The notes: generated from the letters alone by a model not told the origin. Positions 49,530-58,117 are shown, numbered from the stretch's first letter. The stretch is 64,000 nt of DNA from Elusimicrobiota bacterium (GCA_016218545.1 JACRDQ010000029.1:18034-82033); one strand, 5' to 3'. Numbers and translations: made by a program.

Positions 49530-50156
49530 TTACCTCGAGTAGTATTCGATGATGAGCTGCTCGTTGACCGGGAAGGACATCTCGGTCCTGTCCGGCACGC
49601 GCACCAGCTTCCCGGAGAGCCCGGCCTCGTCGAACTCGAGGAAGGAAGGGCGCGTGGACTTCTTCTGGGCGTTCTCAAGCGCGAGCTTGACCCCCGTGTT
49701 CTCCTTCAGGGACGGGTCCAGGGCGATGACGTCGCCCGGCCGGACCGTGTAGGAGGGGATGCTGATGACCTTTCCTCCCACCTTGATGTGGCCGTGCCGC
49801 ACGAGCTGGCGCGCCGTCTTCGTCGAGGTGGAGAACCCGATCCGCCGGACCACGTTGTCGAGCCGGAGCTCGAGGCCCCGCAGGAGCGCCTCGCCCGTGG
49901 ATTCAGGGCTCTTCGAGGCAAGCTCGACCCGGCGGCTGAAGGACGTCTCGTTCATGCCGGACATGCGGCGGAGCTTCTGCTTCTCGCGCAGCCGGAGGGC
50001 GTATTCCGAGGTCTTGCCGCGCCGCGGACGCGCGGCGCCCGGAGGGGTCTGCCTCTTGTCGAGGGTGCACTTCGTGGTGCATTTCTCCCCCTTCAGGAAG
50101 AGCTTCGTGGACTCCCTGCGGCACAGCTTACAGACGGGACCGGTGTATCGGGACAT
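49530..50156 (-). CDS. rpsD: Ribosomal protein uS4, zinc-binding form
   Basis: 208 residues. The N-terminus has the Cys pattern VCKLC...KCTTKC, so this is the zinc-containing (C+) form. The S4 RNA-binding domain follows (LELRLDNVVRRIGFSTS). It is a primary 16S-binding protein and, in many bacteria, a translational repressor of its operon. Confidence 0.97.
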   Translation of the reverse strand: MSRYTGPVCKLCRRESTKLFLKGEKCTTKCTLDKRQTPPGAARPRRGKTSEYALRLREKQKLRRMSGMNETSFSRRVELASKSPESTGEALLRGLELRLDNVVRRIGFSTSTKTARQLVRHGHIKVGGKVISIPSYTVRPGDVIALDPSLKENTGVKLALENAQKKSTRPSFLEFDEAGLSGKLVRVPDRTEMSFPVNEQLIIEYYSR

Positions 50157-50158
50157 CT

Positions 50159-50686
50159 CTAGACCCTCCTAGCCTTCGGCGGCCGGCACCCGTTGTGGGG
50201 CAGCGGCGAAACGTCCTTGAGGCTCACGACCACGAGCCCGGCGCTCCCGAGGGAGCGGACCGCGGTCTCGCGTCCGGGGCCGGGCCCCTTGATGTAGACC
50301 GCGACCTGCTTGACTCCAAGCTCGACGGCGCGCCTGGCCACGCGGGTGGCGGTCACGCCGGCCGCGAAGGGGGTGCCCTTCTTGGTGCCGCGGAAGCCGT
50401 TGCCGCCCGCCGTCGACCAGGCGAGGACGTCGCCGCGCTCGTCGGTCAGGGAGATGATCGTGTTGTTGAACGAGCACTGGATGTAGACCCGGCCGAACGA
50501 GACCGAGCGCCAGCTCTTCTTCCTTGCCGGGCCGCCCGCCGCGTGCGGCGCGCCTCCGGCCGGGCGGCCGGCGGCCGGCGCCTCGGCCTTCTTCTCGGCC
50601 GGGGCGGGAGCCGCGGGAGCGGCTTCAGCCTTCTTCTCCCCTTCCGGGGCGGGAGACTTCGAAACCTTGTCTTTCTCTTCTGCCAT
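50159..50686 (-). CDS. rpsK: Ribosomal protein uS11 with long N-terminal extension
   Basis: 175 residues against about 129 usual. Residues 1-55 are Ala/Pro/Lys/Glu-rich and disordered (EGEKKAEAAPAAPAPAEKK). The core then runs from VYIQCSFNNTIISLTD to SPLPHNGCRPPKARRV. ATG 50686 was chosen because it lies four bases after the rpsM stop. It is a platform protein of the small subunit. Confidence 0.96.
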   Translation of the reverse strand: MAEEKDKVSKSPAPEGEKKAEAAPAAPAPAEKKAEAPAAGRPAGGAPHAAGGPARKKSWRSVSFGRVYIQCSFNNTIISLTDERGDVLAWSTAGGNGFRGTKKGTPFAAGVTATRVARRAVELGVKQVAVYIKGPGPGRETAVRSLGSAGLVVVSLKDVSPLPHNGCRPPKARRV

Positions 50687-50690
50687 GGTA

Positions 50691-51092
50691 TTAAGCCTTA
50701 GCCGGCGCGGCGGCCTTCTCGGCGCGACCCGCTCCGACAGTCCTGCGGCGGCCTCTCCTTGTCCGGGCGTTGGTCTTGGTCCTCTGTCCGCGGCACGGCA
50801 GGTTCCGGCGATGCCTGAAGCCGCGATAGCTCTGCGTCTCTTGGAGGCGCTGGATGTTCGACAGCACCTCGCGCCGCAGTTCGCCCTCGACCTTGAATTC
50901 CTTCGCGAGCATGTTGTTGATGAGACCCACCTGGCTCTCGGTGAGGTCCTTGACCCTCGTGACCGGGTCCACGGCGCCGTTGAGGCGCTTGAGCACCTCG
51001 GCGGCCTTGGCGTGCCCGACCCCATAGATGTAGGTCAAGGCCACGTCGATGCGCTTATTCTTCGGCAGATCAACACCCGCGATACGAGCCAT
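50691..51092 (-). CDS. rpsM: Ribosomal protein uS13
   Basis: 133 residues: [45 protein letters not shown]. An Ala/Lys/Pro tail of about 12 residues ([10 protein letters not shown]) is extra. It sits in the small-subunit head and contacts P-site tRNA. TAGGAGG is five bases from the ATG. Confidence 0.97.
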   Translation of the reverse strand: MARIAGVDLPKNKRIDVALTYIYGVGHAKAAEVLKRLNGAVDPVTRVKDLTESQVGLINNMLAKEFKVEGELRREVLSNIQRLQETQSYRGFRHRRNLPCRGQRTKTNARTRRGRRRTVGAGRAEKAAAPAKA

Positions 51093-51117
51093 GGTTTCCT
51101 CCTACGGCGATTGATGC

Positions 51118-51144
51118 AACCATTTCCTCGCTATGCTCGGTCAT
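51118..51144 (-). repeat. Intergenic repeat, uninterrupted copy
   Basis: Between rpmJ and rpsM, reading ATGACCGAGCATAGCGAG then GAAATGGTT on the minus strand. The same two blocks (16 of 18 matching in the first) flank a hairpin insert at 56378-56455. A short ORF begins at its ATG but runs into rpsM out of frame. Confidence 0.55.
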
Positions 51145-51147
51145 GGT

Positions 51148-51261
51148 TCATCCCTGTTTCTGTTTGTGCTTCGGGTTCTTGCAGAGCACCCGCAAAACAC
51201 CGTTCCGTTTGACGATCCTGCACTTCTGGCAAATCGGCTTGACGCTCGCTCTGACTTTCAT
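51148..51261 (-). CDS. rpmJ: Ribosomal protein bL36
   Basis: 37 residues: [19 protein letters not shown], then [17 protein letters not shown]. The Cys-Cys-Cys-His zinc ribbon of the C+ form is intact (ICQKC, LCKNPKH). It sits between infA and rpsM, the usual order. It is a small zinc protein of the large subunit. Confidence 0.96.
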   Translation of the reverse strand: MKVRASVKPICQKCRIVKRNGVLRVLCKNPKHKQKQG

Positions 51262-51266
51262 TGTCT

Positions 51267-51482
51267 CTACTCCCTGAAGGTGATGCGTCCACGGGTCAGG
51301 TCGTAAGGGGACAACTCCAGCCGGACCCTGTCGCCCGGGAGGATCTTGATGTAGTGCATCCGCATCTTGCCCGAGATGACGGCCAGCACGATCTTCCCCT
51401 GCGGGATCTGCACGCGGAACATCGCGTTCGGCAGCGCCTCGACGACGCTTCCCTCGACCTCGATCTTGTCCTCTTTACCCAT
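51267..51482 (-). CDS. infA: Translation initiation factor IF-1
   Basis: 71 residues, standard length, OB fold: [49 protein letters not shown]. It binds the 30S A site during initiation. It overlaps the map stop by eight bases. Confidence 0.97.
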   Translation of the reverse strand: MGKEDKIEVEGSVVEALPNAMFRVQIPQGKIVLAVISGKMRMHYIKILPGDRVRLELSPYDLTRGRITFRE

Positions 51483-52251
51483 GGTCCTCCGTCAAAACCT
51501 CCGGCCCGCGTTCACTGAGGGCCACCGTGTGTTCGAAATGCGCGGCAAGGCTCCCGTCCTTCGTGACCGCGGTCCAACCGTCGGCGAGGACCTCGGTCTT
51601 CTCCGACCCCGCCGTCACCATCGGCTCGATCGCCAGCACGAGGCCCGGCTGAAGCCTCATGCCCGTCCCCGCGCCGCCGAAGTTCGGCACGGAAGGAGAC
51701 TCGTGCAGGGCCCGGCCGATGCCGTGCCCCGAGAAGTCGCGCACCACCGAAAAACCGTTGCCCTCCACGTAGCGCTGGACGGCGCTCGAGACGTCTCCGA
51801 GCCTGCCGTCGGCCTTCATCGCGGCGACGGCCTTCTCCAGCGACACGCGCGTCACGTCGATGAGTCTCTGAGCTTCCGCCCCGATCCGTCCCACCCCGAC
51901 GGTCACGGCCGCGTCGGCGAAGAAGCCCTCGAGAACGCAGCCGTAGTCCAGGCTGACGACGTCCCCTTCCTTGACGACCCTCCTGGGGCTCGGGATCCCG
52001 TGCACGACCTCCTGGTTGATCGACACGCACAGCGCCGCGGAGTACCCGAGGTACCCCAGGAACGCGGGCTTGACCCCGAGGCGGGAGGACTCCTCCCGCG
52101 CCAGCGTCTCGAGCTCCCAGGTCTTCATGCCGGGCCTCACGGCCTTCGAGACCTTCGCCAGGACGCGGGCGACAGCCCGCCCCGAGCGCCGGATGGCCTC
52201 GATCTCCGACCGGGACTTCAATTCGATGGCGGCGGCCGCGGCTCCCCTCAC
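51475..52251 (-). CDS. map: Methionine aminopeptidase, type I
   Basis: 258 residues from a GTG overlapping the adk stop (GTGA). The five metal ligands are in place: Asp in [18 protein letters not shown] (two), His in [12 protein letters not shown], Glu in AIEPMV and in HFEHTVAL. It removes initiator Met from nascent proteins. The N-terminal [13 protein letters not shown] may be trimmed by a few residues if TTG is the start. Confidence 0.95.
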   Translation of the reverse strand: MRGAAAAAIELKSRSEIEAIRRSGRAVARVLAKVSKAVRPGMKTWELETLAREESSRLGVKPAFLGYLGYSAALCVSINQEVVHGIPSPRRVVKEGDVVSLDYGCVLEGFFADAAVTVGVGRIGAEAQRLIDVTRVSLEKAVAAMKADGRLGDVSSAVQRYVEGNGFSVVRDFSGHGIGRALHESPSVPNFGGAGTGMRLQPGLVLAIEPMVTAGSEKTEVLADGWTAVTKDGSLAAHFEHTVALSERGPEVLTEDHG

Positions 52252-52907
52252 TTCTTCTTGCTCTCCGCCAGGTAGCCGTCGATCGCGGCGCAGACGGCCT
52301 TCGTCACGCCGTCGATATGCCCGGCCGCGTCCACTTCCCGGACCAGCCCCTCCGCCCGGTAGTACGCCACGAGCGGCTCGGTCAGGTCGCGGAAGACCAG
52401 AAGCCTCTTGCGGACCGTGGTCTCGGTGTCGTCCTCGCGCTGGACCACGTCTCCGCCGCACTTGTCGCACTTCCCCGCCGCCTCCGGCGGGCTGCTCAAA
52501 AGGTTGTAGACCTCGCCGCACTTGCCGCAGCTGCGGCGGGAGGATAGGCGCGTGACCACCTCGGACTCCGGGAGGTTGAGGTAGAGCACGAGATCCACGG
52601 CCATCCCCAGATGCTTGAGGTCCGAGGCGAAGCTCCGGGCCTGCTCGAGGTTCCTCGGGAAACCGTCGAGGAGGTAGCGCTTGGCCGGGTCCATCCGGCC
52701 CGCCACCATCTCGGTCACGATGGCGTCCGGCACGAGCTGCCCCGCCTTCATGTAGCCCTCGGCCTTGAGTCCCACGGGAGTGCCCGCCGCGATCTCGGCC
52801 CGGAAGATGTCGCCCGTCGAGAGGTGCGTCAGGCCGTAGCGCTCCGCGACCCGCTTGGCCTGCGTGCCCTTGCCCGAACCCGGCGCTCCGAGCAGGATGG
52901 CGTTCAT
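52248..52907 (-). CDS. adk: Adenylate kinase, zinc LID form
   Basis: 219 residues. P-loop GAPGSGKGTQ (8-17), NMP-binding THLSTGDIFR, and an LID with four Cys (SCGKCGEVYN, GKCDKCGG), so zinc-stabilised. It balances ATP+AMP with 2 ADP. It lies three bases after secY and overlaps map, the classic spc-operon tail order. Confidence 0.97.
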   Translation of the reverse strand: MNAILLGAPGSGKGTQAKRVAERYGLTHLSTGDIFRAEIAAGTPVGLKAEGYMKAGQLVPDAIVTEMVAGRMDPAKRYLLDGFPRNLEQARSFASDLKHLGMAVDLVLYLNLPESEVVTRLSSRRSCGKCGEVYNLLSSPPEAAGKCDKCGGDVVQREDDTETTVRKRLLVFRDLTEPLVAYYRAEGLVREVDAAGHIDGVTKAVCAAIDGYLAESKKK

Positions 52908-52910
52908 CTG

Positions 52911-54245
52911 CTATTGCGCCCCCACGTTGAACCAGCGGCCCTGGATGCGCCCCTTCTTGAGGAAGCCCTCGTAGTGGCGCATGATGAGGTGCGCCTCGAG
53001 CTGGCCCATCGTGTCCAAGGCGACGCCGACCACGATGAGGAGCGAGGTTCCGCCGAAATAGAACGGGACGTTGAACTTCTGGCGCATGAGGTCCGGGAGC
53101 ACCGCGATCGCCGCCACGAAAAGGGCGCCGCCGAGGGTGATGCGCTCGAGGACCCACTCGATGTGCTTGGCCGTGGGCTCGCCCGGCCGGATGCCGGGGA
53201 TGAACCCGCCCGACTTCTTCATGTTCTCGGCCAGGTCCACCGGGTTGATGGAGACCGAGTTGTAGAAATAGCAGAAGAAGATGATGAGGGCGGCGTAGAA
53301 GACCTGGTAGATCCAGTTGCCCCCGCTCCAGAACTGCATGATCGTCTGGGCCCAGGGGGCGTTCGGGGTGAACTGGACGATGGTCACGGGCACCGCGAGC
53401 AGGGAGACCGCGAAGATGACCGCGATGACGCCGGACTGGTCCACTTTCAGCGGCAGATAGCTCTGGGCGCCGCCGTACATCTTGCGGCCGACCATGCGCT
53501 TGGCGTACTGGACCGGGATCTTGCGCTGGGCCGTCTCGACCCAGACCACCGAGATCACGATGGCCAGGAGCACGGCGATCAGGAGCAGGGCTGCGATCAG
53601 GCCGATCTCCTCCAGGGAGATGAGCTGGATGAGGTTGCGGACGGCGGAGGGCATGCGGTCCACGATGCCGCAGAAGATGAGCAGGGAGATGCCGTTGCCC
53701 ACGCCCTGCTCGGTCATCTGCTCGCCCAGCCACATCACGAAGATGGTGCCCGCGGTCAGGGTCAGCACCGTGACCACGTAGAAGCCCCAGGTCGGGTCGG
53801 AGACGACCGGGACGTTCCCCGGGGTCGGCATCTTGGAGACCGCGATGGTCAGGCCGAAGGACTGGAAGGCTCCCAGGAAAAGGGTCAGGTACCTGGTGAG
53901 GGAGTTCAGCTTCCGGCGGCCCAGCTCGCCTTCCTTATGCAGGCGGTCCAGGTAGGGGATGACGTGGGCGCCTTGGAGCAGGCTCATGATGATGGAGGCG
54001 TTGATGTACGGCATCACGCCCATCGAGAAGATGGAGAACTGGGACATCGCCCCGCCCGAGAAGATGTCGAGGAACCCCAGCAGGGAGTTCCGCTGGGCCT
54101 CGAAGATCGACTTGATGGCGTCCCCGTTGATGCCCGGGATGGGCACCACCGCGCCGATGCGGAAGATCGCGATGGCCCCCAGCATGAAGAACACCCGCTT
54201 GCGCAGGTCCGGGATCTCGAAGATGTTGGCGAATTTCTGGATCAT
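52911..54245 (-). CDS. secY: Preprotein translocase SecY
   Basis: 444 residues, ten TM helices. Signature segments are present: IPIPGINGD-like VVPIPGINGDAIKS, GIGNGISL-like GVGNGISLLIFCG, and the QRKIPVQYAKR cytosolic loop used for ribosome and SecA contact. It is the protein-conducting channel of the inner membrane. The Shine-Dalgarno lies inside a 12-base-pair hairpin directly upstream. Confidence 0.97.
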   Translation of the reverse strand: MIQKFANIFEIPDLRKRVFFMLGAIAIFRIGAVVPIPGINGDAIKSIFEAQRNSLLGFLDIFSGGAMSQFSIFSMGVMPYINASIIMSLLQGAHVIPYLDRLHKEGELGRRKLNSLTRYLTLFLGAFQSFGLTIAVSKMPTPGNVPVVSDPTWGFYVVTVLTLTAGTIFVMWLGEQMTEQGVGNGISLLIFCGIVDRMPSAVRNLIQLISLEEIGLIAALLLIAVLLAIVISVVWVETAQRKIPVQYAKRMVGRKMYGGAQSYLPLKVDQSGVIAVIFAVSLLAVPVTIVQFTPNAPWAQTIMQFWSGGNWIYQVFYAALIIFFCYFYNSVSINPVDLAENMKKSGGFIPGIRPGEPTAKHIEWVLERITLGGALFVAAIAVLPDLMRQKFNVPFYFGGTSLLIVVGVALDTMGQLEAHLIMRHYEGFLKKGRIQGRWFNVGAQ

Positions 54246-54250
54246 CTGTC

Positions 54251-54288
54251 ACTTTCCTCCCCCACGGGGAGGAAAGTAGCCGTGGGGG
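54251..54288 (-). promoter_or_regulatory. secY leader with two mutually exclusive hairpins
   Basis: Stem A: ACTTTCCTCCCC (54251-54262) with GGGGAGGAAAGT (54266-54277), perfect 12 bp; its GGAGG is the likely secY ribosome site, five to ten bases from the ATG. Stem B: CCCCCACGG (54259-54267) with CCGTGGGGG (54280-54288), perfect 9 bp. They share bases, so only one can form at a time, giving a possible on/off control of secY. Confidence 0.6.
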
Positions 54289-54321
54289 CGAGAATCAGTG
54301 TCATCAGGAAGACTGCGTCCC

Positions 54322-54858
54322 TCATCCCTTCTTGGGAGCAGCCTTGGGAGCCTTCTTCGCTTCCGCCTTGGGCGCCTCGACGGCAGGCTTGGGCTTCGCC
54401 GACAGGACCTGAGCGGCTCCGCCGGCCTTCTGGATCTTCTCCACGGCCGACTTGGAGAACGCGTGCGCGGAGATCTTGTACGCCTGAGTCAGGTCGCCGT
54501 CCGCCAGGATCTTCACCGGCTTGCCGCCCTTGATGAGCCCGTGGATCTTGAGCCCATCGGGGGAGACGTCGCGCTGGTTCTTGAAGACCCGCTCGATGTC
54601 GAAGAGCGACACCACCTGATAGGTCAGCTTGAAGGGCCCGTTGGTGAAGCCGCGCTTGGGCGTGCGCCGGATGAGCAGGGTCTGCCCGCCCTCGAAGCCG
54701 GACATCTTGCCGTCGCCCGAGCGGGACCGCTGTCCCTTCTGGCCGCGGGTGGCGGTCTGACCGCCTCCCGACCCTTCTCCGAGGCCGAGCCTCTCCGACC
54801 GCCTCCGGGACCCCGGGGCGGGCTTCAGGTGGTGCAGCGCGATTCTGGTGGCAGCCAT
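54322..54858 (-). CDS. rplO: Ribosomal protein uL15 with Ala/Lys tail
   Basis: 178 residues against about 145. The start is LHHLKPAPGSRRRSERLG-like, then RGQKGQRSRSG and GFEGGQTLLIRRTPKRGF. The last 30 residues are Ala/Lys/Pro-rich (EAPKAEAKKAPKAAPKKG). A late assembly protein of the large subunit. rpmD, usually just upstream, is missing. Confidence 0.95.
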   Translation of the reverse strand: MAATRIALHHLKPAPGSRRRSERLGLGEGSGGGQTATRGQKGQRSRSGDGKMSGFEGGQTLLIRRTPKRGFTNGPFKLTYQVVSLFDIERVFKNQRDVSPDGLKIHGLIKGGKPVKILADGDLTQAYKISAHAFSKSAVEKIQKAGGAAQVLSAKPKPAVEAPKAEAKKAPKAAPKKG

Positions 54859-54866
54859 GACTCTCC

Positions 54867-55382
54867 CTACTTGCCTCTGATCTTGGCGACGTCTGCGGCG
54901 GTGCGCAGGATCTTCAGGCATTCCAGCGCGGCCGCGACCATATTGAAAGGGTTGGAGCTTCCGAGGCTCTTGGTGAGGATGTTCTTGACCCCCCCGGCCT
55001 CGAGCACTGCGCGGACGCCGCCTCCGGCGATAACGCCCGTCCCGGGCGCCGCGGGCTTCATCCACACCAGGCCCGCGCCGGACTTGGCCACGACCTCGTG
55101 CGGGATGCTGTCGCCCTGGAGCGGGAAGACCATGAGGCTCTTCCGGGCGCAGCTCGTCGCCTTCTGGATCGCGACCTGGACCTCGCGGGCCTTGCCCATC
55201 CCCATGCCCACGGTGCCGGCGCCGTCGCCGACGACCACGAGGGCGCTGAACGAGAACCTCTTGCCGCCCTTGACGACCTTGGCCACGCGGTTGATGGTCA
55301 CGACCGTTTCCTTGAAGGTCCTCTCCTCGGAGCCCGTGGACGGGCCCGACGAGCGCGCGTTGAATGCTGAGCTGTGGTCCAT
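54867..55382 (-). CDS. rpsE: Ribosomal protein uS5
   Basis: 171 residues from ATG 55382 (TTG 55385 just before). The core has [32 protein letters not shown], and [22 protein letters not shown] [19 protein letters not shown]. It lies at the mRNA entry channel and affects fidelity. GGAGG is four bases before the ATG. It is followed directly by rplO. Confidence 0.96.
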   Translation of the reverse strand: MDHSSAFNARSSGPSTGSEERTFKETVVTINRVAKVVKGGKRFSFSALVVVGDGAGTVGMGMGKAREVQVAIQKATSCARKSLMVFPLQGDSIPHEVVAKSGAGLVWMKPAAPGTGVIAGGGVRAVLEAGGVKNILTKSLGSSNPFNMVAAALECLKILRTAADVAKIRGK

Positions 55383-55392
55383 CAATCCTCCA

Positions 55393-55755
55393 CTAGAATT
55401 CCAGGCCCGCGGCGCGGGCCGCGTCGGCCAAAGTCTTCACGCGGCCGTGGTACTGCAGGGCCCCGCGATCGAAGGCGACCTTCTTGACGCCGGCGGAGAC
55501 CGCCTTCTTGGCGATCATCTCCCCCACCACCTTGGCGGCGGGGATGGACTTGCCGGACTTGACCTTCTCCCGGACTTCCTTGCAGGACGACGAAACCGCC
55601 GCGACGGTCTTGCCCGCGGCGTCGTCGATGATCTGCGCGGAGAGGTACTTCAGGCTGCGGTGGACCGCCAGCCTGGGCCGCCCGAGGGGCCGTTCCGCCA
55701 GCCGCCCGCGAGTGCGCTGCTTGCGGAATTCCTTCCTCACCCACTTGTTCTTCAT
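55393..55755 (-). CDS. rplR: Ribosomal protein uL18
   Basis: 120 residues: [25 protein letters not shown] in part, then [21 protein letters not shown] and [19 protein letters not shown]. It binds 5S rRNA with uL5. It overlaps the end of rplF by four bases. Confidence 0.96.
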   Translation of the reverse strand: MKNKWVRKEFRKQRTRGRLAERPLGRPRLAVHRSLKYLSAQIIDDAAGKTVAAVSSSCKEVREKVKSGKSIPAAKVVGEMIAKKAVSAGVKKVAFDRGALQYHGRVKTLADAARAAGLEF

Positions 55756-56351
55756 TTCTTCGCTCCCGCTCCGCCGGCGGCTCCGGCGGCTCCGGCCGCG
55801 GCCTTGCCGGCCTTCTTGCGGACGTGTTCGTTCTGATAGCGGATGCCCGTGCCCTTGTAGGGTTCCGGCGGCTTGAGGCCGCGCAGTTCCGCGGCGATCT
55901 GCCCGAGCTGGTCCTTGTCGCGGCCGCTCAGGGTGATGAGAGTCTTCTTCGGGTCCACGACGACCTTCAGGCCCTTGGGGACCGTGAACATCACCGGGTG
56001 GGAGCGGCCGAGGCTGAGCTTCAGGGTGTGCCCCTTGTGCTCGTCGCCCGTGGTCTCCTCGACGCGATAGCCCATGCCCACGATTTGGAGCGACTTCTGG
56101 AAGCCCTGCGACACGCCGTGCACCATGTTGTTGACCCTGGCGCGGGCCATGCCGTAGAGGGCCGAAGCGTCCTTGCGGGCCTTGAGGTCCGCCGTCAGGA
56201 GCACGCGGCCGTCCTTGACCGCGGCGTTCACCACGGAAGGGAGCGCCAAGGTCAGCTCTCCGAGCGGGCCCTTGACCTTCACGGAACCGTCCGCGACGGC
56301 CACCTGGACCCCGGAGGGGATCACGACGGGAATCCTGCCTATTCTGCTCAT
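55752..56351 (-). CDS. rplF: Ribosomal protein uL6
   Basis: 199 residues, about 20 longer than usual. MSRIGRIPVVIPSGV, VKGPLGELTL, GMARARVNNMVHGVSQGF and PEPYKGTGIRYQNE are diagnostic. The tail is Gly/Ala-rich ([16 protein letters not shown]). It lies near the sarcin-ricin loop. Only a weak GAGAGA precedes the ATG, which is overlapped by the stop of a 35-codon ORF. Confidence 0.96.
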   Translation of the reverse strand: MSRIGRIPVVIPSGVQVAVADGSVKVKGPLGELTLALPSVVNAAVKDGRVLLTADLKARKDASALYGMARARVNNMVHGVSQGFQKSLQIVGMGYRVEETTGDEHKGHTLKLSLGRSHPVMFTVPKGLKVVVDPKKTLITLSGRDKDQLGQIAAELRGLKPPEPYKGTGIRYQNEHVRKKAGKAAAGAAGAAGGAGAKK

Positions 56352-56455
56352 GGTTTCTCTCTCACGACCTCGGAATCAACCATTTCCTGGTTCGTATTGG
56401 CTCTTCCTTCTCGAACCGTCCTGGGCGAAGCCCAGGGCTCGCGAAGCTCGGTCAT
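56348..56455 (-). CDS. Possible 35-residue small ORF between rpsH and rplF
   Basis: ATG 56455 opens a 35-codon frame (MTELREPWASPRTVREG...VVREKP) whose TGA overlaps the rplF ATG (ATGA), a typical coupling junction. The peptide is highly charged and matches no family I know. It coincides with a repeat interrupted by a hairpin, so coding may be accidental. Confidence 0.3.
   Translation of the reverse strand: MTELREPWASPRTVREGRANTNQEMVDSEVVREKP
56378..56455 (-). repeat. Intergenic repeat, copy interrupted by a hairpin
   Basis: The two blocks seen at 51118-51144 are here separated by about 51 bases. The insert has CCTGGGC-GAA-GCCCAGG (56420-56436) inside an outer imperfect stem (56407-56417 with 56436-56446). 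This looks like a REP-type palindrome inserted in an older repeat. Confidence 0.5.
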
Positions 56456-56461
56456 CTCAGC

Positions 56462-56857
56462 TCACCAGACCTGGCAGAGGACTTCGCCGCCCACCTTCTT
56501 CTCCCGGGCCTGCTTGTCGGTCAGGATGCCCTGGGTGGTGGAAACGATGCTGACGGAGTAGCCGCTGCGAGCCTTGGGGATGTCGTCGTGCGAGCGGTAC
56601 ACCCGCAGTCCGGGCCTCGAGACGCGCTTGAGGCCGCGGATGACGGGCTCCCGGGTCGTCGTGTACTTGAGGAACACCCGGATCGTCCCGCGCTTGTGGC
56701 CGTTGGCGAAGAGGGACTTGAAGTTGGCGATGAAGCCCTCATCCTTGAGAACGCGCACGATCTCGAGCTTCAGCTTCGAGAGCGGCACGTCCACCCGGTC
56801 CTTGAGACGCCCGTGGGCGTTGCGTATCCTGGTTAAAAGGTCTGCGATTGGATCCAT
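56462..56857 (-). CDS. rpsH: Ribosomal protein uS8
   Basis: 131 residues: MDPIADLLTRIRNAHG, VLKDEGFIANFK, and the C-terminal STTQGILTDKQAREKKVGGEVLCQVW, shown in part. It binds the central domain of 16S rRNA and represses the spc operon in E. coli. Confidence 0.97.
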   Translation of the reverse strand: MDPIADLLTRIRNAHGRLKDRVDVPLSKLKLEIVRVLKDEGFIANFKSLFANGHKRGTIRVFLKYTTTREPVIRGLKRVSRPGLRVYRSHDDIPKARSGYSVSIVSTTQGILTDKQAREKKVGGEVLCQVW

Positions 56858-56864
56858 AGCCTGC

Positions 56865-57050
56865 CTACCACGAGGATTTTACGACGCCCGGGATCTGTCC
56901 CTGGTGCGCCATTTTACGGAAGCAAATGCGGCACAAACCGAAATCACGGAAATAAGCCCGGGGCCGGCCGCAGATCTGACAGCGGTTGCGGAAACGGGTC
57001 GCGAACTTCTGCGGCTTCGCCATCTTGGCCTTCCACGCCGTCGTCGCCAT
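56865..57050 (-). CDS. rpsN: Ribosomal protein uS14, zinc type
   Basis: 61 residues, the short zinc-binding form: [21 protein letters not shown] gives two CxxC pairs; it ends [11 protein letters not shown]. Located between rplE and rpsH in standard order. Confidence 0.97.
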   Translation of the reverse strand: MATTAWKAKMAKPQKFATRFRNRCQICGRPRAYFRDFGLCRICFRKMAHQGQIPGVVKSSW

Positions 57051-57065
57051 AGCCTCTACCTTGTC

Positions 57066-57800
57066 CTAGTTCTTCGCGCTCTGCGCGGGATTCTTTTCTT
57101 CCTTGTCCTTCCGGAAGGGCATCCCGAGACACTTCAAGAGATCCAGGCTCAGGTCGTCGGAGCCGGAGCTCGTCACGATGGAGATGTTCATCCCGCGCTG
57201 CTTCATCACCTTCTCCACGTTGATCTCGGGGAACAACAGCTGCTCTTTGAGGCCGAGGTTGAAGTTGCCTCCCCCATCGAAGCCCTGGACGGGAAGACCG
57301 CGGAAGTCCCGGATGCGGGGGATCGCCGTCGCGATGAGGCGATCCAGGAACTCGTACATCCGGTCCCCCCGCAGGGTCACGCGCAGTCCGATGGGAATGC
57401 CCTCGCGGAGCTTGAAATTGGAGATCGACTTCTTCGCGCGCCGGATCTGGGGCCACTGCCCGGTGATGATCGCCAGCTCCTCGCGGGCGGCATCCAGCAG
57501 CTGGACGTTGTCCTTGGCGTCCGACACGCCGATATTGATGACGATCTTCGAGAGCTTCGGCACGGCCATGGAGCACTTGATGCCAAGCCGCTCCATCATC
57601 TCGGGCACGACGGTCTCCTTGTAGAACTTCTTGAGCCGAGGGACGTCGTGCTTGACTTCCTTGCCGTCCGAGACCGTGATGCCCGGCTTGGCCGGTCCGC
57701 CGCCCTGGCCGGCCTTCTTGCCGGGAGCCTTCTGCCCGCCGCCCGGGGCCTTGGTCCCGGGGGCCTTGGGTTTCGCCTGAGCCTGCTCTTCCTTGGCCAC
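57066..57800 (-). CDS. rplE: Ribosomal protein uL5 with long N-terminal extension
   Basis: 244 residues against about 180. It starts at GTG 57800, sharing one base with the rplX stop (TAGTG), behind a GGAGG ten bases away. Residues 1-60 are Lys/Ala/Pro/Gly/Gln-rich (KAPGTKAPGGGQKAPGKK). The core begins RLKKFYKETVVPEMM and includes NIGVSDAKDN and FDGGGNFNLGLKEQ. It binds 5S rRNA and contacts tRNA. Confidence 0.95.
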   Translation of the reverse strand: MAKEEQAQAKPKAPGTKAPGGGQKAPGKKAGQGGGPAKPGITVSDGKEVKHDVPRLKKFYKETVVPEMMERLGIKCSMAVPKLSKIVINIGVSDAKDNVQLLDAAREELAIITGQWPQIRRAKKSISNFKLREGIPIGLRVTLRGDRMYEFLDRLIATAIPRIRDFRGLPVQGFDGGGNFNLGLKEQLLFPEINVEKVMKQRGMNISIVTSSGSDDLSLDLLKCLGMPFRKDKEEKNPAQSAKN

Positions 57801-58117
57801 TAGAGTATCGCCTCCCCGCACTTCCTGCAAAGGCGGATGTTCTCGCCCGTCGCCAGCCGGTCAGACTTGGGGCGGATGGGCTTCTCGCACTTGGGGCACA
57901 TCAGCATGACGTTGGAGTACGCGACCGCGGCTTCCATGCGGTGGATGCCGCCGGGGTCTCCGGCGCCGCGGGCCTTCTTGTGCCTCGCGACCATGTTGAC
58001 CTTGCCGACCACGATGCGCATCTTGTCCGGGTCGATGCGGATCACCTCTCCGACCTTCCCCCGGTCCTTGCCCGCGATGACCATCACGCGGTCCTTCTTA
58101 TGGATCTTAAGCTTCAT
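57800..58117 (-). CDS. rplX: Ribosomal protein uL24
   Basis: 105 residues: MKLKIHKKDRVMVIAGKDRG is the KOW start. CPKCEKPIRP and CRKCGEAIL give two CxxC pairs, a zinc-ribbon-like C-terminus seen in some uL24. It initiates large-subunit assembly. Confidence 0.96.
   Translation of the reverse strand: MKLKIHKKDRVMVIAGKDRGKVGEVIRIDPDKMRIVVGKVNMVARHKKARGAGDPGGIHRMEAAVAYSNVMLMCPKCEKPIRPKSDRLATGENIRLCRKCGEAIL

Noticed and set aside
51073..51144. 24-codon ORF starting in the repeat before rpsM
   Set aside because: It ends inside rpsM out of frame and has no ribosome site; more likely a by-product of the repeat.
51475..53733. 752-codon minus-strand frame ending in map
   Set aside because: Only the last 258 codons are map; the upstream part is an out-of-frame reading of adk and secY.
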